The translations under genes were made by a program, and so were the position numbers. A stretch of 64,000 nucleotides of DNA from assembly GCA_020692355.1 (NCBI GenBank), contig JAIMKP010000007.1, forward strand, positions 30,119 to 94,118, written 5' to 3'. Within the stretch, counting starts at the first letter, position 1. Each line of letters begins with the position of its first letter. The notes below the pieces were generated by a model that did not search any database, was not told the origin of the DNA, and saw only the letters and a program-made list of their open reading frames with translations. This stretch comes from Desulfosporosinus sp. (GTDB lineage Bacteria; Bacillota; Desulfitobacteriia; Desulfitobacteriales; Desulfitobacteriaceae). Shown piece after piece: positions 1 to 8,285 of the stretch.

Positions 1-456
1 AACATGGAGGGCGGTATTACCACAATCGAAGAGAAGTCCCTCGGTTGCGTGTATAAAGGCGGAGAGAGCACACTCCAGGAAGTTATTGACTATGCCTACA
101 AGCCGACGAAAAAGGGTTTGGTCTGGATGGATACCCCTGGCCAAGATATTGAGCAATTAGTCGGGATGGTGGCTGGTGGAGCCCAAGTTGTCATCTTTAC
201 GACGGGCCGCGGCACGCCGACAGGTTCACCGATTGCTCCAGTGATCAAGGTGGCAACCAATACCTACACCTATGAAAACATGATCGATAACATGGATGTC
301 AACGCCGGGACCATTGTGACCGGGGATGAAACGATTGCAGAGGTTGGTGAACGTTTATTCACGGAAATGGTTGAAGTCATGAATGGTAAGCTGACCAAAG
401 CCGAAATCCTCGGACACCATGAATTCGGAATCAACCGGATTGGGCCGACCGTTTAA
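1..456 (+). CDS. UxaA-family hydrolase/dehydratase, C-terminal part (cut by window start)
   Basis: The open frame runs in from the window edge, and an Asn codon precedes the first Met, so this is the tail of a longer gene. About 150 residues remain. They include the stretch GGITTIEEKSLG, a MDTPG segment, a glycine-rich FTTGRGTPTGSPIAPVIKV loop and a terminal EFGINRIGPTV. These are typical of the C-terminal catalytic domain of altronate/galactarate dehydratase (UxaA/GarD) family enzymes, which dehydrate sugar acids with a metal cofactor. The true substrate cannot be read from this fragment, because the N-terminal SAF-like domain or subunit lies outside the window. A 145-base gap separates it from the next gene. 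Confidence 0.8.
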   Translation, partial: NMEGGITTIEEKSLGCVYKGGESTLQEVIDYAYKPTKKGLVWMDTPGQDIEQLVGMVAGGAQVVIFTTGRGTPTGSPIAPVIKVATNTYTYENMIDNMDVNAGTIVTGDETIAEVGERLFTEMVEVMNGKLTKAEILGHHEFGINRIGPTV

Positions 457-601
457 GGACCTTTGGCCGATCCATACTCCTGGATCCAGTTTCTGCGGGC
501 GATGAATGCATTCAAGGCGGCGATGGAAGTGAAGACTTGTTATGGCTCGTTTAGATTGCTAAAATAAAGGGTACGATGGCTAATGAAGAGGGTGAGTGTA
601 C

Positions 602-1855
602 ATGGGGCGGGGCAATGAACTATTTGCTGTTGTGACCTTGAATGAGGCGTCAGGGATGCTGAGACAACATGTCAAGTCTTTTTACGAACGACAGGAGACA
701 ATTCCTTTGGCTAAGGCTTGGGGGAGGATGGTCGCGGTCGATATTCCTGCGTCGAGCCCTCTTCCTCATTTTCGCAAGTCGACGGTGGATGGTTTAGCGG
801 TGCGGGCAGCCGATACGTTCGGCGGCAGCGAAAGCATGCCGGCCTTGGTTCAGGTGCAAGGCGAGATCTGCATGGGTCGCGCTCCGGAACGCCGATTGGC
901 CGCAGGTGAAGGGATGCTGATCCCGACGGGGGGAATGCTGCCGGAGGGAGCCGATGCGGTTGTTATGGTTGAGCACCTCGAAGATTTTGGGGACGGGCTT
1001 TATGGTGCAGGTCGGCCTGTTGCTCCTGGGGAGAATGTGATCGATGTCGGCGAGGATTTAGGAGAAGGAGAAGTTATCCTTTCTCGCTACACCATCATCC
1101 GGGCGCAGGAGATGGGGTTGCTGGCAACCCAGGGATTGTTGAATGTCCCGGTTTTGCCGCGCTGGCGGGTTGGAATTCTCTCGACCGGAGATGAGATCGT
1201 TTCTCCGGATGTGGTGCCGGCGCCCGCCCAGTCGCGGGATATCAATGGGTATACCTTGTTAGGGCAAGCCTTGGCCAGTGGTTGTGATGCCCGTTATTAT
1301 GGGATCGCCAAAGATGAAGCAGGAGAACTGAAGGAGCGCTTGCTCAACATGCTCGCTGAAAATGACCTCGTGCTTTTATCAGGCGGAAGTTCGGTGGGGG
1401 TGCGCGACTTGACGGCCCAGATGATCGATGAGCTGGGAAAACCGGGGCTATTGTTTCACGGTTTGGCTTTGCGGCCAGGAAAGCCCACGATCGGCGGGGT
1501 CGTGGATGGCAACTTGGTGATTGGGCTGCCAGGTCATCCGGCTTCAGCCATGATCGTCTTTGATACCCTCGTGCGCCCTTTGTTGGATGGCTCCCTTTTA
1601 CGAACGCAGGTGCTGCCGCAACCGGAGGGCCGCTTGACCCAAAATGTTTATTCTGGGACTGGACGGGAGGAATTCGTCCGAGTTAGACTGGAGCGCGGAG
1701 CCGACGGTTGGCTTGTAGAACCGATTCGGGGAAAATCGGGTCTGATCCGCACCATGGTGTTGGCGGACGGCCTTGTACATGTTCCCTTGGATGTAGAAGG
1801 GCTGCACGCCGGACAGAATGTTTCTGTTCGCCTTCTGAGACGGGATGAGGGATAG
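602..1855 (+). CDS. moeA: Molybdopterin molybdenumtransferase MoeA
   Basis: Predicted 417-residue cytosolic enzyme that inserts molybdate into adenylylated molybdopterin in the last step of molybdenum cofactor synthesis. The N-terminal MoeA domain carries the substrate loop FRKSTVDGLAVRAADTF (near residue 60) and PTGGMLPEGADAVVMVE. The central MoCF/MogA-like domain has GILSTGDEIV, LSGGSSVGVRD and the GLALRPGKPTIGG / GLPGHPAS motifs. A MoeA C-terminal beta domain closes the protein. A GTG at 596 is also possible, but the AGAGGG site at 587-592 is better spaced for the ATG at 602. A second MoeA-like gene follows within 50 bases, so the pair is probably co-transcribed. Confidence 0.93.
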   Translation: MGRGNELFAVVTLNEASGMLRQHVKSFYERQETIPLAKAWGRMVAVDIPASSPLPHFRKSTVDGLAVRAADTFGGSESMPALVQVQGEICMGRAPERRLAAGEGMLIPTGGMLPEGADAVVMVEHLEDFGDGLYGAGRPVAPGENVIDVGEDLGEGEVILSRYTIIRAQEMGLLATQGLLNVPVLPRWRVGILSTGDEIVSPDVVPAPAQSRDINGYTLLGQALASGCDARYYGIAKDEAGELKERLLNMLAENDLVLLSGGSSVGVRDLTAQMIDELGKPGLLFHGLALRPGKPTIGGVVDGNLVIGLPGHPASAMIVFDTLVRPLLDGSLLRTQVLPQPEGRLTQNVYSGTGREEFVRVRLERGADGWLVEPIRGKSGLIRTMVLADGLVHVPLDVEGLHAGQNVSVRLLRRDEG

Positions 1856-1900
1856 GTGGAAAAAACGGCCATGTTGCTAGGCTGTGTGCAGGAGGATAAA

Positions 1901-3817
1901 ATGGAGCAGGGAATTTATCTGAAAAACCAGGCTTGGGAAGCGGCCTTAACCTTGATGATGCAGGAACTGGGTGCAAGCTGCAAGCCGACCAATGAAAGGA
2001 TCGGGGTGCCCCAGGCCCTGGGGCGCATTACTGGGGAAACGGTGCATGCCCGGAGAAGTTCACCCCATTATCCGGCTTCGGCCATGGACGGGTATGCGGT
2101 GCGGGCGCGGGAGACCTTTGGCTTGAGCGAAAGGGAGCCGCGCTGGTTTCAGTTGGATACAGAGGCGATCACGGTAGATACGGGCGATCCGATGCCAGAG
2201 GGGATGGATGCGGTCGTCATGTTGGAAGAAGTGCTCGCTAAAGAAGATGGCAAAATCCTCTTGCAGGAGGCGGTCGTCCCTTGGAGCAATGTCCGCCCTG
2301 TTGGGGAAGATATTGTAGAAGGGGAGATCCTACTGCCCGTGAATCACCGCCTACGGCCACAAGACCTCGGTGCGCTCTTGGCAGCAGGGGTTCAGGAAGT
2401 GGCCGTGCGCCGCAAACCGAGGATAGGGATCCTGCCGACAGGGGATGAGATTCGTGCTCCCGGGCAAGACCTGGGCGTGGGGGAGATTGTAGATAGCAAT
2501 TCGACTATGCTCGCAGCCCTGGTTGAGGAGTGGGGAGGAAAGGCCACGATTTGGCCAGTGGTTCCGGATCAGGTCGAGCATTTAGAGCAGGCAGTGTTAG
2601 AGATGGTGGCGAGTCAGGACGTTTTGCTCATCATTGCAGGATCGTCACAGGGAAGGGATGACTATACTTCACGGCTTATCGAGAAATTCGGCCGCATCTT
2701 TGCGCATGGCATTGCTATCAAGCCAGGTAAACCCGCCATGCTCGGCGAAATCAAAGGAAAACCTGTTATCGGGATTCCCGGTTATCCGGTCTCGGCTTAT
2801 TTAACGGCCCGCCTGTTCCTGGAAGTCTGGGTTAAGCACTTCCAAACGCTCCCGTCCGGCTCCATTCCAGTGCTTGAAGCCGTGCTCAATAAAAAGGTAT
2901 TTTCCAGTTTGGGCAGTGAAGAATTCATTCGCGTCAAGGTGGGTCAAGTCGGGAAGCGCTGGGTCGCCGCCCCGATCAGCCGGGGGGCAGGGGTGACCAT
3001 GAGTTTGGTGCGAGCGGATGGAATCCTGCGGGTTCCGCGCCTGCAAGAGGGGTATCATGAGGGAGATTCGGTGCAGATTGAACTTTTGCGTCCCGTTGAG
3101 GAACTGGAGGAAACGCTGGTATGTATTGGCTCACACGATTTGACGCTGGATTTACTGACGAGCCATTTGAAAGCTGCGGGACACATTGGTGCAGTGGCTT
3201 CGGCCCATGTGGGTAGTCTGGGGGGAATTATGGCCCTGCGCAAACAGGAGGCCCATTTCGCCGGGGTGCACCTTCTTGATCCTGAAACCGGAAGATATAA
3301 TGAGTCTTACCTCAAGCGTTTCCTCCCCGGCCGAGAGGTGGTTCTTATGAACCTCGTTTATCGGACCCAAGGACTGCTCGTGCCGAAGGGAAACCCGCTC
3401 GGATTGCAAGGGCTAAAGGATCTCGCCCATGGCCGTATACGCTTTGTCAATCGCCAGGGAGGTTCAGGGACACGAGTGCTTTTGGATTACCTTCTCCAGC
3501 AGGAAGGGATCGACAAAGGGCAAATCCTCGGCTATGACCGGGAGGAGTTTACCCATCTCGGAGTAGCCGTAGCCGTGGCTTCCGGCAGTGCGGATACAGG
3601 GCTCGGGATCCAGAGTGCAGCCATCTCTTTAGGACTCGACTTTATCCCGATTGGGGAAGAACGCTATGACTTGGCGATCCCTAAGGAGCATCTGGAGGAT
3701 CACCGCCTGCAGACGTTGCTCGACGTGATCAAGAGCCCTGCATTTCTCAGGGATGTTGAGGCTTTGGGCGGATATGATACCCGGGATACAGGAAAAGTCA
3801 TGAACGCTGCAATCTGA
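1901..3817 (+). CDS. MoeA fused to a C-terminal periplasmic-binding-like domain
   Basis: Predicted 638-residue protein. Residues 1-400 or so form a second MoeA (YPASAMDGYAVRARETF, MPEGMDAVVMLEE, GILPTGDEIR, IAGSSQGRDD, IAIKPGKPAMLG, GIPGYPVSAYL). The C-terminal 200 residues (from about ETLVCIGSHDLTLDLL) match the substrate-binding-protein fold of the 'MoeA/LysR substrate-binding' architecture, with RFVNRQGGSGTRVLLDYLL and GYDREEFTHLGVAVAVASGSADTGLG (split here only as landmarks). The fold suggests a molybdate/tungstate or cofactor sensing pocket; that is inference. The start at 1901 is chosen because AGGAGG at 1890-1895 lies five bases upstream. The frame is open from 1856, directly after moeA. 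A hairpin terminator follows. Confidence 0.88.
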   Translation: MEQGIYLKNQAWEAALTLMMQELGASCKPTNERIGVPQALGRITGETVHARRSSPHYPASAMDGYAVRARETFGLSEREPRWFQLDTEAITVDTGDPMPEGMDAVVMLEEVLAKEDGKILLQEAVVPWSNVRPVGEDIVEGEILLPVNHRLRPQDLGALLAAGVQEVAVRRKPRIGILPTGDEIRAPGQDLGVGEIVDSNSTMLAALVEEWGGKATIWPVVPDQVEHLEQAVLEMVASQDVLLIIAGSSQGRDDYTSRLIEKFGRIFAHGIAIKPGKPAMLGEIKGKPVIGIPGYPVSAYLTARLFLEVWVKHFQTLPSGSIPVLEAVLNKKVFSSLGSEEFIRVKVGQVGKRWVAAPISRGAGVTMSLVRADGILRVPRLQEGYHEGDSVQIELLRPVEELEETLVCIGSHDLTLDLLTSHLKAAGHIGAVASAHVGSLGGIMALRKQEAHFAGVHLLDPETGRYNESYLKRFLPGREVVLMNLVYRTQGLLVPKGNPLGLQGLKDLAHGRIRFVNRQGGSGTRVLLDYLLQQEGIDKGQILGYDREEFTHLGVAVAVASGSADTGLGIQSAAISLGLDFIPIGEERYDLAIPKEHLEDHRLQTLLDVIKSPAFLRDVEALGGYDTRDTGKVMNAAI

Positions 3818-3886
3818 TAGAGGAGAAAGGTCGAAGCGCGGAAACGCAGGCAAAAAAGCGTTCAACCGAGCACGGTTACAACAAAG

Positions 3887-3918
3887 ACGGGGTTAGACGT
3901 TTTGTCTGACCCCGTTTA
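3887..3918 (+). terminator. Intrinsic terminator after the moeA pair
   Basis: A 12-bp inverted repeat, ACGGGGTTAGAC against GTCTGACCCCGT with one G-U pair and a five-base loop, sits 70 bases after the second moeA stop and is followed by a short T run. It would end the two-gene transcript. Confidence 0.65.
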
Positions 3919-4006
3919 GCATTCGCTATTGGCAACCCGGCATCATGGGTTATTATGTTATGCTGCTCTGATAGGCCACTCTGAAGCGATTCTGTTTCGG
4001 CTGGCC

Positions 4007-4276
4007 TTAAAGCTGTAACTGATTGTACTTGTTCTTCAAATCCTGAACATCTTTATCCGCTGCATCAAGAGGGGCGTACCAACCCTTTTGGTTCATGATA
4101 TTGTAAAGGTTTTCATGAATCATATGTTCCTCGTTAAGGATGTTTTTTAGATTCTGCCTTAAGTTGGCACAGGTCGTTTCGGTGACGAAGGAATTATAGG
4201 CTTGGGTGGTATGCTTTTCAAAGGTCAGGAGGTCTGTCAGGACTTCCTGCTCAGTGAGATTTTGCTGTGGATTCAT
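4007..4276 (-). CDS. CotF-like spore coat protein
   Basis: Predicted 89-residue protein with the Coat F pattern: LTDLLTFEKHTTQAYNSFVTET, then an 'LRQNLKNILNEEHMIHENLYNIMNQKGWY' type helix (landmark residues; the C-terminal GWY is typical of the family). These helical, ferritin-like small proteins are found in the coats of endospores. It lies 15 bases downstream of another small coat-like gene on the same strand, so the two form a likely operon. A sporulation-sigma promoter was not clearly recognisable upstream of the pair. The coat assignment is family knowledge, while the exact position in the spore is unknown. Confidence 0.82.
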   Translation of the reverse strand: MNPQQNLTEQEVLTDLLTFEKHTTQAYNSFVTETTCANLRQNLKNILNEEHMIHENLYNIMNQKGWYAPLDAADKDVQDLKNKYNQLQL

Positions 4277-4291
4277 GCGTATTCATCCTTT

Positions 4292-4495
4292 CTACTGATG
4301 AGAGTTTAAGTAATTGAGCAGGGTATCATAGTGTTTCCGGTGTTGATCAGACATTGAGAACAGCTGGGAACGAATCGCTGGATCTGTGACCGCTTGAGCC
4401 GCATGGGAATACTTGTGCACCAACAAGGCTTCCTGACCCAGTTGATCACTCAAAATAGCCAAGTTTTTCGTGGTGAGCTGTGGGGCATTAGGCAT
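4292..4495 (-). CDS. Small spore coat-related protein
   Basis: Predicted 67-residue helical protein with the segments LAILSDQLGQEALLVHKYS and DPAIRSQLFSMSDQHRKHYD. These resemble the N-terminal half of CotF-like/ferritin-like coat proteins, where E and H residues sit in the same helices. It is the first gene of a two-gene unit with the CotF-like gene at 4007-4276, and its upstream region carries an AGGAGG-type site (revcomp of cctcctc at 4503-4509). The similarity is short, so 'coat-related' rests partly on the neighbour. Confidence 0.65.
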   Translation of the reverse strand: MPNAPQLTTKNLAILSDQLGQEALLVHKYSHAAQAVTDPAIRSQLFSMSDQHRKHYDTLLNYLNSHQ

Positions 4496-4647
4496 GTTAT
4501 CATCCTCCTCAAAGTTAGGAATACCATACTAGAATGTGCGAGGTTCAGAAAATTATACGAAGGGAATTATGTTTCAGGTTTAAATTCTCTTAGCGGGTCT
4601 GAGAAAGAGAAACCCTCTGGCATATCGTATACCAGGGGGTGTTTAAG

Positions 4648-4869
4648 GTGGCTCAGTCAAAATGTGCGACCTGTGGCAGTGGACGGTTTGAAGCAGTCCA
4701 TGCCCAGAACTTGGAGGGCACGAAGCGTGCCATCATTTTCATCCAATGTGCTGAATGCGGGGCCGTAATCGGAGCGTTGGATCTTGTCAATGTGGGGATT
4801 CAGGTCAACCAGGTAAAAGAAGATTGGCTGAGATTGATTGAACGGCTGAGAACCCAATTCAGATCCTAA
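4648..4869 (+). CDS. Small zinc-ribbon protein of unknown function
   Basis: Predicted 73-residue protein. An N-terminal CATCGS knuckle and a CAECGA knuckle 27 residues later form a CxxC...CxxC zinc ribbon. The C-terminal third is a charged helix (WLRLIERLRTQF). The GTG at 4648 is chosen because AGGGGG at 4634-4639 has eight bases of spacing to it; an in-frame GTG lies at 4639. It has no enzymatic motif and its function is unknown. It is divergent from the coat genes and convergent with another small zinc protein. Confidence 0.6.
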   Translation: MAQSKCATCGSGRFEAVHAQNLEGTKRAIIFIQCAECGAVIGALDLVNVGIQVNQVKEDWLRLIERLRTQFRS

Positions 4870-4891
4870 GGTTTTAAAGGTAGGCAGCGTC

Positions 4892-5182
4892 TTAATAGTT
4901 GGGGTTTGTCCAAAATCGGACAAAACGAATCAAGTTCTCCCCTTCAGAAGTCAAAGTTTTCCCCCGCCCATGACAGAGTTTACAGAGAAAGAACATCGGT
5001 TCAGCGGGTTTCTCGGGAAGCATTTTTTCGGCGATCGTCAGTTGCTCTTCCGTATTGAGTGAACGAAACCAGTCTTTTAGATTGTCATGTTGTTTCCAGA
5101 AATGCGCCCACTTGGGATTCTCTATCCGTCCGTGCCCATGACAACTAGGGCATTGCTGTTCTAGAGATTGAAAGTCGATCAT
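4892..5182 (-). CDS. Small protein with two DnaJ-type CxxCxGxG zinc motifs
   Basis: Predicted 96-residue protein with CPSCHGHG near residue 10 and CKLCHGRG near residue 73. These are two copies of the CxxCxGxG repeat that binds one zinc in DnaJ and in anti-TRAP-like proteins. The J domain and the rest of DnaJ are absent. The stretch between the motifs is acidic/aromatic (WKQHDNLKDWFRSLNTEEQ). The ATG at 5182 has GGGGGG six bases upstream; the frame stays open to 5302 but without a better start. A protein-protein or nucleic-acid-binding role is likely but not shown. Confidence 0.62.
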   Translation of the reverse strand: MIDFQSLEQQCPSCHGHGRIENPKWAHFWKQHDNLKDWFRSLNTEEQLTIAEKMLPEKPAEPMFFLCKLCHGRGKTLTSEGENLIRFVRFWTNPNY

Positions 5183-5365
5183 GGTCTGCCCCCCATAGTT
5201 TTGATAGATCCTATTGAGGGGAATTTGGAAAAATTCTAGGACTTTCGGGCAGATTTTTTTTAGCATATCAGAAAGTATAAGTTTGTGGGTGCATAAGGGC
5301 AACTAGGCGGCCGCCTTCGCTAAGGCTTGGCGCCAGCCAAGTTTTCTTCATGGAAATAGGTCGAC

Positions 5366-6124
5366 TTAAATTGGCTCCTGTAGTAAATCACGAACAACTT
5401 CCCCGGCAAGAAGAAGCCCAACAACCGGCGGAACAAAGGAAATACTGCCGGGAATTTGGTGTTTAATGGCACAATGGGCATCACCACTTGGGCAGATACA
5501 GTTGTTCCGACAGTCAGCCTCAGTAGGCAAGGGGGCACGAGGCAGGTCGGGTGTATAAACCACTTTAATTCCTTTGGTGATTCCTTCTTTGCGCAAAAGT
5601 TTACGCATGGCTCTCGCGAGGGGATCTCCCGATGTTTTAGAGATGTCAGTAATCTTGAAATTTGCAGCGGTTATACGATTTCCTGCACCCATACTTGAAA
5701 TGAGTGGGATCCCCCTTTTTAAGCATTCTTTAGCTAAGCTCACTTTGCTGGAAACTGTATCAATGGCATCGACAATATAATCGATTCTACGTCCGAGAAG
5801 ACGGTCAGCCCCTTCCTGTGCATAGAATTCTTTCAGAGCTTCAACTTCTGCATCAGGGTTAATTTCCTTAAGGCGCTTTTTCATGACATCGACTTTTGCT
5901 TGGCCAATGGTTGAATGTAAGGCGTGCAATTGACGATTGATGTTGGTTAGACAGATGTCGTCGTAATCGACTAATATTAGATGTCCTACCCCCGCACGTG
6001 CGAATGCTTCCACGGTATAAGAACCTACCCCGCCAACGCCAAAGACCATGACGGTACTATTCTTGAGCTTTTCTAAACCTTCTTTTCCAATGAGAATTTC
6101 TGTTCTGGAAAATTTATGCTGCAT
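5366..6124 (-). CDS. tcdA: tRNA threonylcarbamoyladenosine dehydratase TcdA
   Basis: Predicted 252-residue E1-like enzyme that converts t6A37 of tRNA to its cyclic form using ATP. The nucleotide-binding motif VMVFGVGGVGSYTVEAFARAG lies near residue 25, followed by the DYDDICLTNINRQ segment with the family's conserved Arg/Asn, and IDYIVDAIDTVSSK. Further on are MGAGNRI and the C-terminal SFVPPVVGLLLAGEVVR helix typical of the YgdL/CsdL group. The ATG at 6124 has AGGAGG four bases upstream; the earlier in-frame ATG at 6163 has no site. MoeB/ThiF relatives share the fold, but the TcdA-specific C-terminus makes this the better call. Confidence 0.88.
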   Translation of the reverse strand: MQHKFSRTEILIGKEGLEKLKNSTVMVFGVGGVGSYTVEAFARAGVGHLILVDYDDICLTNINRQLHALHSTIGQAKVDVMKKRLKEINPDAEVEALKEFYAQEGADRLLGRRIDYIVDAIDTVSSKVSLAKECLKRGIPLISSMGAGNRITAANFKITDISKTSGDPLARAMRKLLRKEGITKGIKVVYTPDLPRAPLPTEADCRNNCICPSGDAHCAIKHQIPGSISFVPPVVGLLLAGEVVRDLLQEPI

Positions 6125-6189
6125 GAATCCTCCTATTGGTTTTGCTCTTCTATATTGTATCAAAGTTCAAAGATCCTCGTCAATTAAGC

Positions 6190-6543
6190 CATAACAATAA
6201 TGCCAATGCCCTATTTGGCGGTGGTAACAAAGAGTTTTCAAAATTAGTTGCCCAGGGAGAGGCTGCAACTTGGCATCACCGTACCGATGAGTATGGAAGA
6301 GGTTGTTCTCGGCGGACAAGCATCGGACATCTCCTTGGAACAATCGAGAGTTCTGGAAAAATTAAGGTTCCAAAAGAGCTCAAAGAAGCAGCGATTCTTA
6401 TTGATTACGCTGTAACAACTCGCTACCCAGGAGATTGGGAACCAGTGGGTGAAGCTGATTCAAGCAAGCAGTAGCCCTTGACCAGGAAGTTTTCCAGTGG
6501 GTGTCATCGCTTACTGACAAGGACAGAGAACAGGGAAAGTAAT
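6190..6543 (+). pseudogene. Decayed HEPN-domain gene
   Basis: One frame encodes SIGHLL, then VPKELKEAAILIDYAVTTRYPG, the C-terminal half of a HEPN domain (helix, then the tRYP motif). The frame stops with TAG at 6472-6474. In another frame, overlapping the stop (from about 6469), the family's last helix continues as AVALDQEVFQWVSSL up to a TAA near 6543. The domain is therefore broken by a frameshift. The N-terminal helices and any MNT-type nucleotidyltransferase partner are not recognisable. HEPN proteins are usually RNase toxins of toxin-antitoxin pairs, so this is probably a dead toxin module beside a tRNA gene. Confidence 0.55.
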
Positions 6544-6696
6544 TTTTAGCCTACAAAAAGGGGAGGTGATTATTCGCGCGATAAATGGATGAGGCCGAGG
6601 TACACATTGAGAGTAGTTTGGTTTCTCAGTATCGTGGTCAGGATAAACAAATAAGGCATTGAAACCGCACCGGACTCTTTCGAAAAAAATCTTCTA

Positions 6697-6725
6697 TTGA
6701 CAAGCTCATAGGTCTTAAATATAAT
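6697..6725 (+). promoter_or_regulatory. Sigma-A promoter of tRNA-Leu
   Basis: A perfect TTGACA at 6697-6702 and a perfect TATAAT at 6720-6725 are separated by 17 bases, and the tRNA begins 12 bases after the -10 box. Confidence 0.9.
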
Positions 6726-6737
6726 AAACTATGTCAC

Positions 6738-6824
6738 GCGGTCGTGGCGGAACTGGCAGACGCGCTAGATTCAGGTTCTAGTGCTCGCAAGGGCATGGAG
6801 GTTCAAGTCCTCTCGACCGCACCA
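6738..6824 (+). tRNA. tRNA-Leu (anticodon CAG)
   Basis: The acceptor stem GCGGTCG pairs with CGACCGC and is followed by an encoded ACCA end. The anticodon arm is CTAGA-TTCAGGT-TCTAG, giving anticodon CAG, which reads CUG leucine codons. The long variable arm (TGCTCGCAAGGGCA) is the class II feature expected of tRNA-Leu. The T arm GAGGTTCAAGTCCTC is intact. It has its own consensus promoter and terminator and is a single-gene unit. A broken HEPN gene lies just upstream, but no attachment-site duplication was seen. Confidence 0.96.
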
Positions 6825-6836
6825 CTTTAGTGTTTG

Positions 6837-6869
6837 AAGGCATTTTGGGTTAACCAGAGTGCCTTTTTT
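6837..6869 (+). terminator. Intrinsic terminator of tRNA-Leu
   Basis: AAGGCA...TGCCTT arms, with a TGGGTTAACCA self-complementary centre, are followed by a T6 run directly after the tRNA. Confidence 0.75.
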
Positions 6870-6895
6870 GTTTGCTTTCAAAGGCTTTTCATCAT

Positions 6896-8080
6896 CTAAG
6901 AAATGGAATCGATAGCTCTTTTCATGTTAGTTAAGGCCTTTACCAATACAGATCTTGGACAGGCAATATTGAGTCGTTCAAAACCAGAACCTTCGGGACC
7001 AAAAAGATACCCTTCATCCAAGAATATCCTGCCTTTTTCCTTCATAAGCCTTTCAAGCTCATGATCATTGAGTTTTAGGGATCGACAATCTAACCAAAGC
7101 AAATAGGTGCCTTCCGTTTCGACAACCTTGATTTGTGGAAGATTTTCCGCCATAAAACTCTGCACGAGATTCTTATTTTCTTCTAAATGGCCTAAAAGCT
7201 CATTCAACCAAGCTTCACCTTCCCGATAAGCTGCTTCACAGGCAACATATGCGAAGTGATTGAGGGAGGAAAAGCCCACATTCTGCGAGGCTATGTCAAA
7301 TTGTGCTTTCAGTTTAGGGTTTGGGATTATAATATTTGAACACTGAAGGCCGGCCAGGTTAAATGTTTTGGATGGAGCCGTTAAAGTCATACTGTTGTCT
7401 TGAAATTCAGGCGACAAGGATGCAAAAACTGTGTGCTGATGAGGCTTGTAAACAAAATCCGCATGGATTTCATCCGAGATGACCAGGACTCTGTGCTCAA
7501 GGCATAATTCCCCCAGCCTCAGGAGTTCCTCTTCAGTCCAAACTCTGCTGATCGGATTATGCGGACTGCAGAGAATAAGCACCCTGACCCGTGGATCCTG
7601 TAGCTTTGTTTCCAGGTCGTCAAAGTCCATAGTATAGCGGCCATCTTCATAAAGGAGATTGTTATGGACGATTTGGCAACCATTCTGAATGACAGCCCTC
7701 CCAAAGGGGTAATAGACAGGTGACTGGATGATGACCTTGTCTCCGGAATGGGTAAAAGCCCGTATCGCTGAAAAGAGGGCGGGCACAACCCCTGCAGAAG
7801 GAGAGATCCACTCCTTTTTAATGTTCCAGTGATGTCGCCGCTGCATCCACCCGATAACCGCTGCAAAATAACTGTCTGTTGGCCCAGTGTAACCGTACAC
7901 CGCTAAATCGGCCTTTTTCTTTATGGCCCCAGTAATTTCGGGAGCGACCTTAAATTCCATGTCAGCTACTGACAAGGCGAGGATATCGTCACTTCCGGGT
8001 CCCAGTTCTTTCTCAATAGCATCCCATTTTACTGAGCCCATGTTCTTTCTGTTGATAACCGTGTCAAAATCATATTTCAT
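6896..8080 (-). CDS. MalY/PatB-family PLP aminotransferase (probable cystathionine beta-lyase)
   Basis: Predicted 394-residue fold-type I PLP enzyme. Family landmarks are LALSVADMEFKVAPEI near the start, YGYTGPTDSYF, SPSAGVVPALFSAIRAFT, PVYYPFGRAV, LCSPHNPISRVWTEEEL and VISDEIHADFVY. The Schiff-base lysine lies in TAPSKTFNLAGLQCSN. The MalY/PatB group cleaves cystathionine or cysteine to release homocysteine or sulfide, ammonia and pyruvate; some members are regulators or plain aminotransferases. The ATG at 8080 has GGAGG five bases upstream. It is a single-gene unit divergent from the EamA transporter. Confidence 0.86.
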   Translation of the reverse strand: MKYDFDTVINRKNMGSVKWDAIEKELGPGSDDILALSVADMEFKVAPEITGAIKKKADLAVYGYTGPTDSYFAAVIGWMQRRHHWNIKKEWISPSAGVVPALFSAIRAFTHSGDKVIIQSPVYYPFGRAVIQNGCQIVHNNLLYEDGRYTMDFDDLETKLQDPRVRVLILCSPHNPISRVWTEEELLRLGELCLEHRVLVISDEIHADFVYKPHQHTVFASLSPEFQDNSMTLTAPSKTFNLAGLQCSNIIIPNPKLKAQFDIASQNVGFSSLNHFAYVACEAAYREGEAWLNELLGHLEENKNLVQSFMAENLPQIKVVETEGTYLLWLDCRSLKLNDHELERLMKEKGRIFLDEGYLFGPEGSGFERLNIACPRSVLVKALTNMKRAIDSIS

Positions 8081-8285
8081 AGCGACCTCCAATTCGTAGT
8101 ATGGCGGTGGTACAGAAAGGGGAGTCCTTGTTCTTCGTAAGATTATAGCACGCCTTGAAAGATAGCAAAAGCCTTGAAAGTTTAGAACGCCGTTAGCCGG
8201 AAAATATAGAAACCTGGATGAATTTGATTTATAATAAGAAAATTAGCGTTAGTGATTGTCTACACTAGAAAGAGGGAAAAGGTGG

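Noticed and set aside
5304..5346. GC-rich palindromes AGGCGGCCGCCT and CTTGGC-GCCA-GCCAAG before the tcdA stop
   Set aside because: Could be a terminator for plus-strand transcripts, but no gene on that strand ends here; no further function could be supported.
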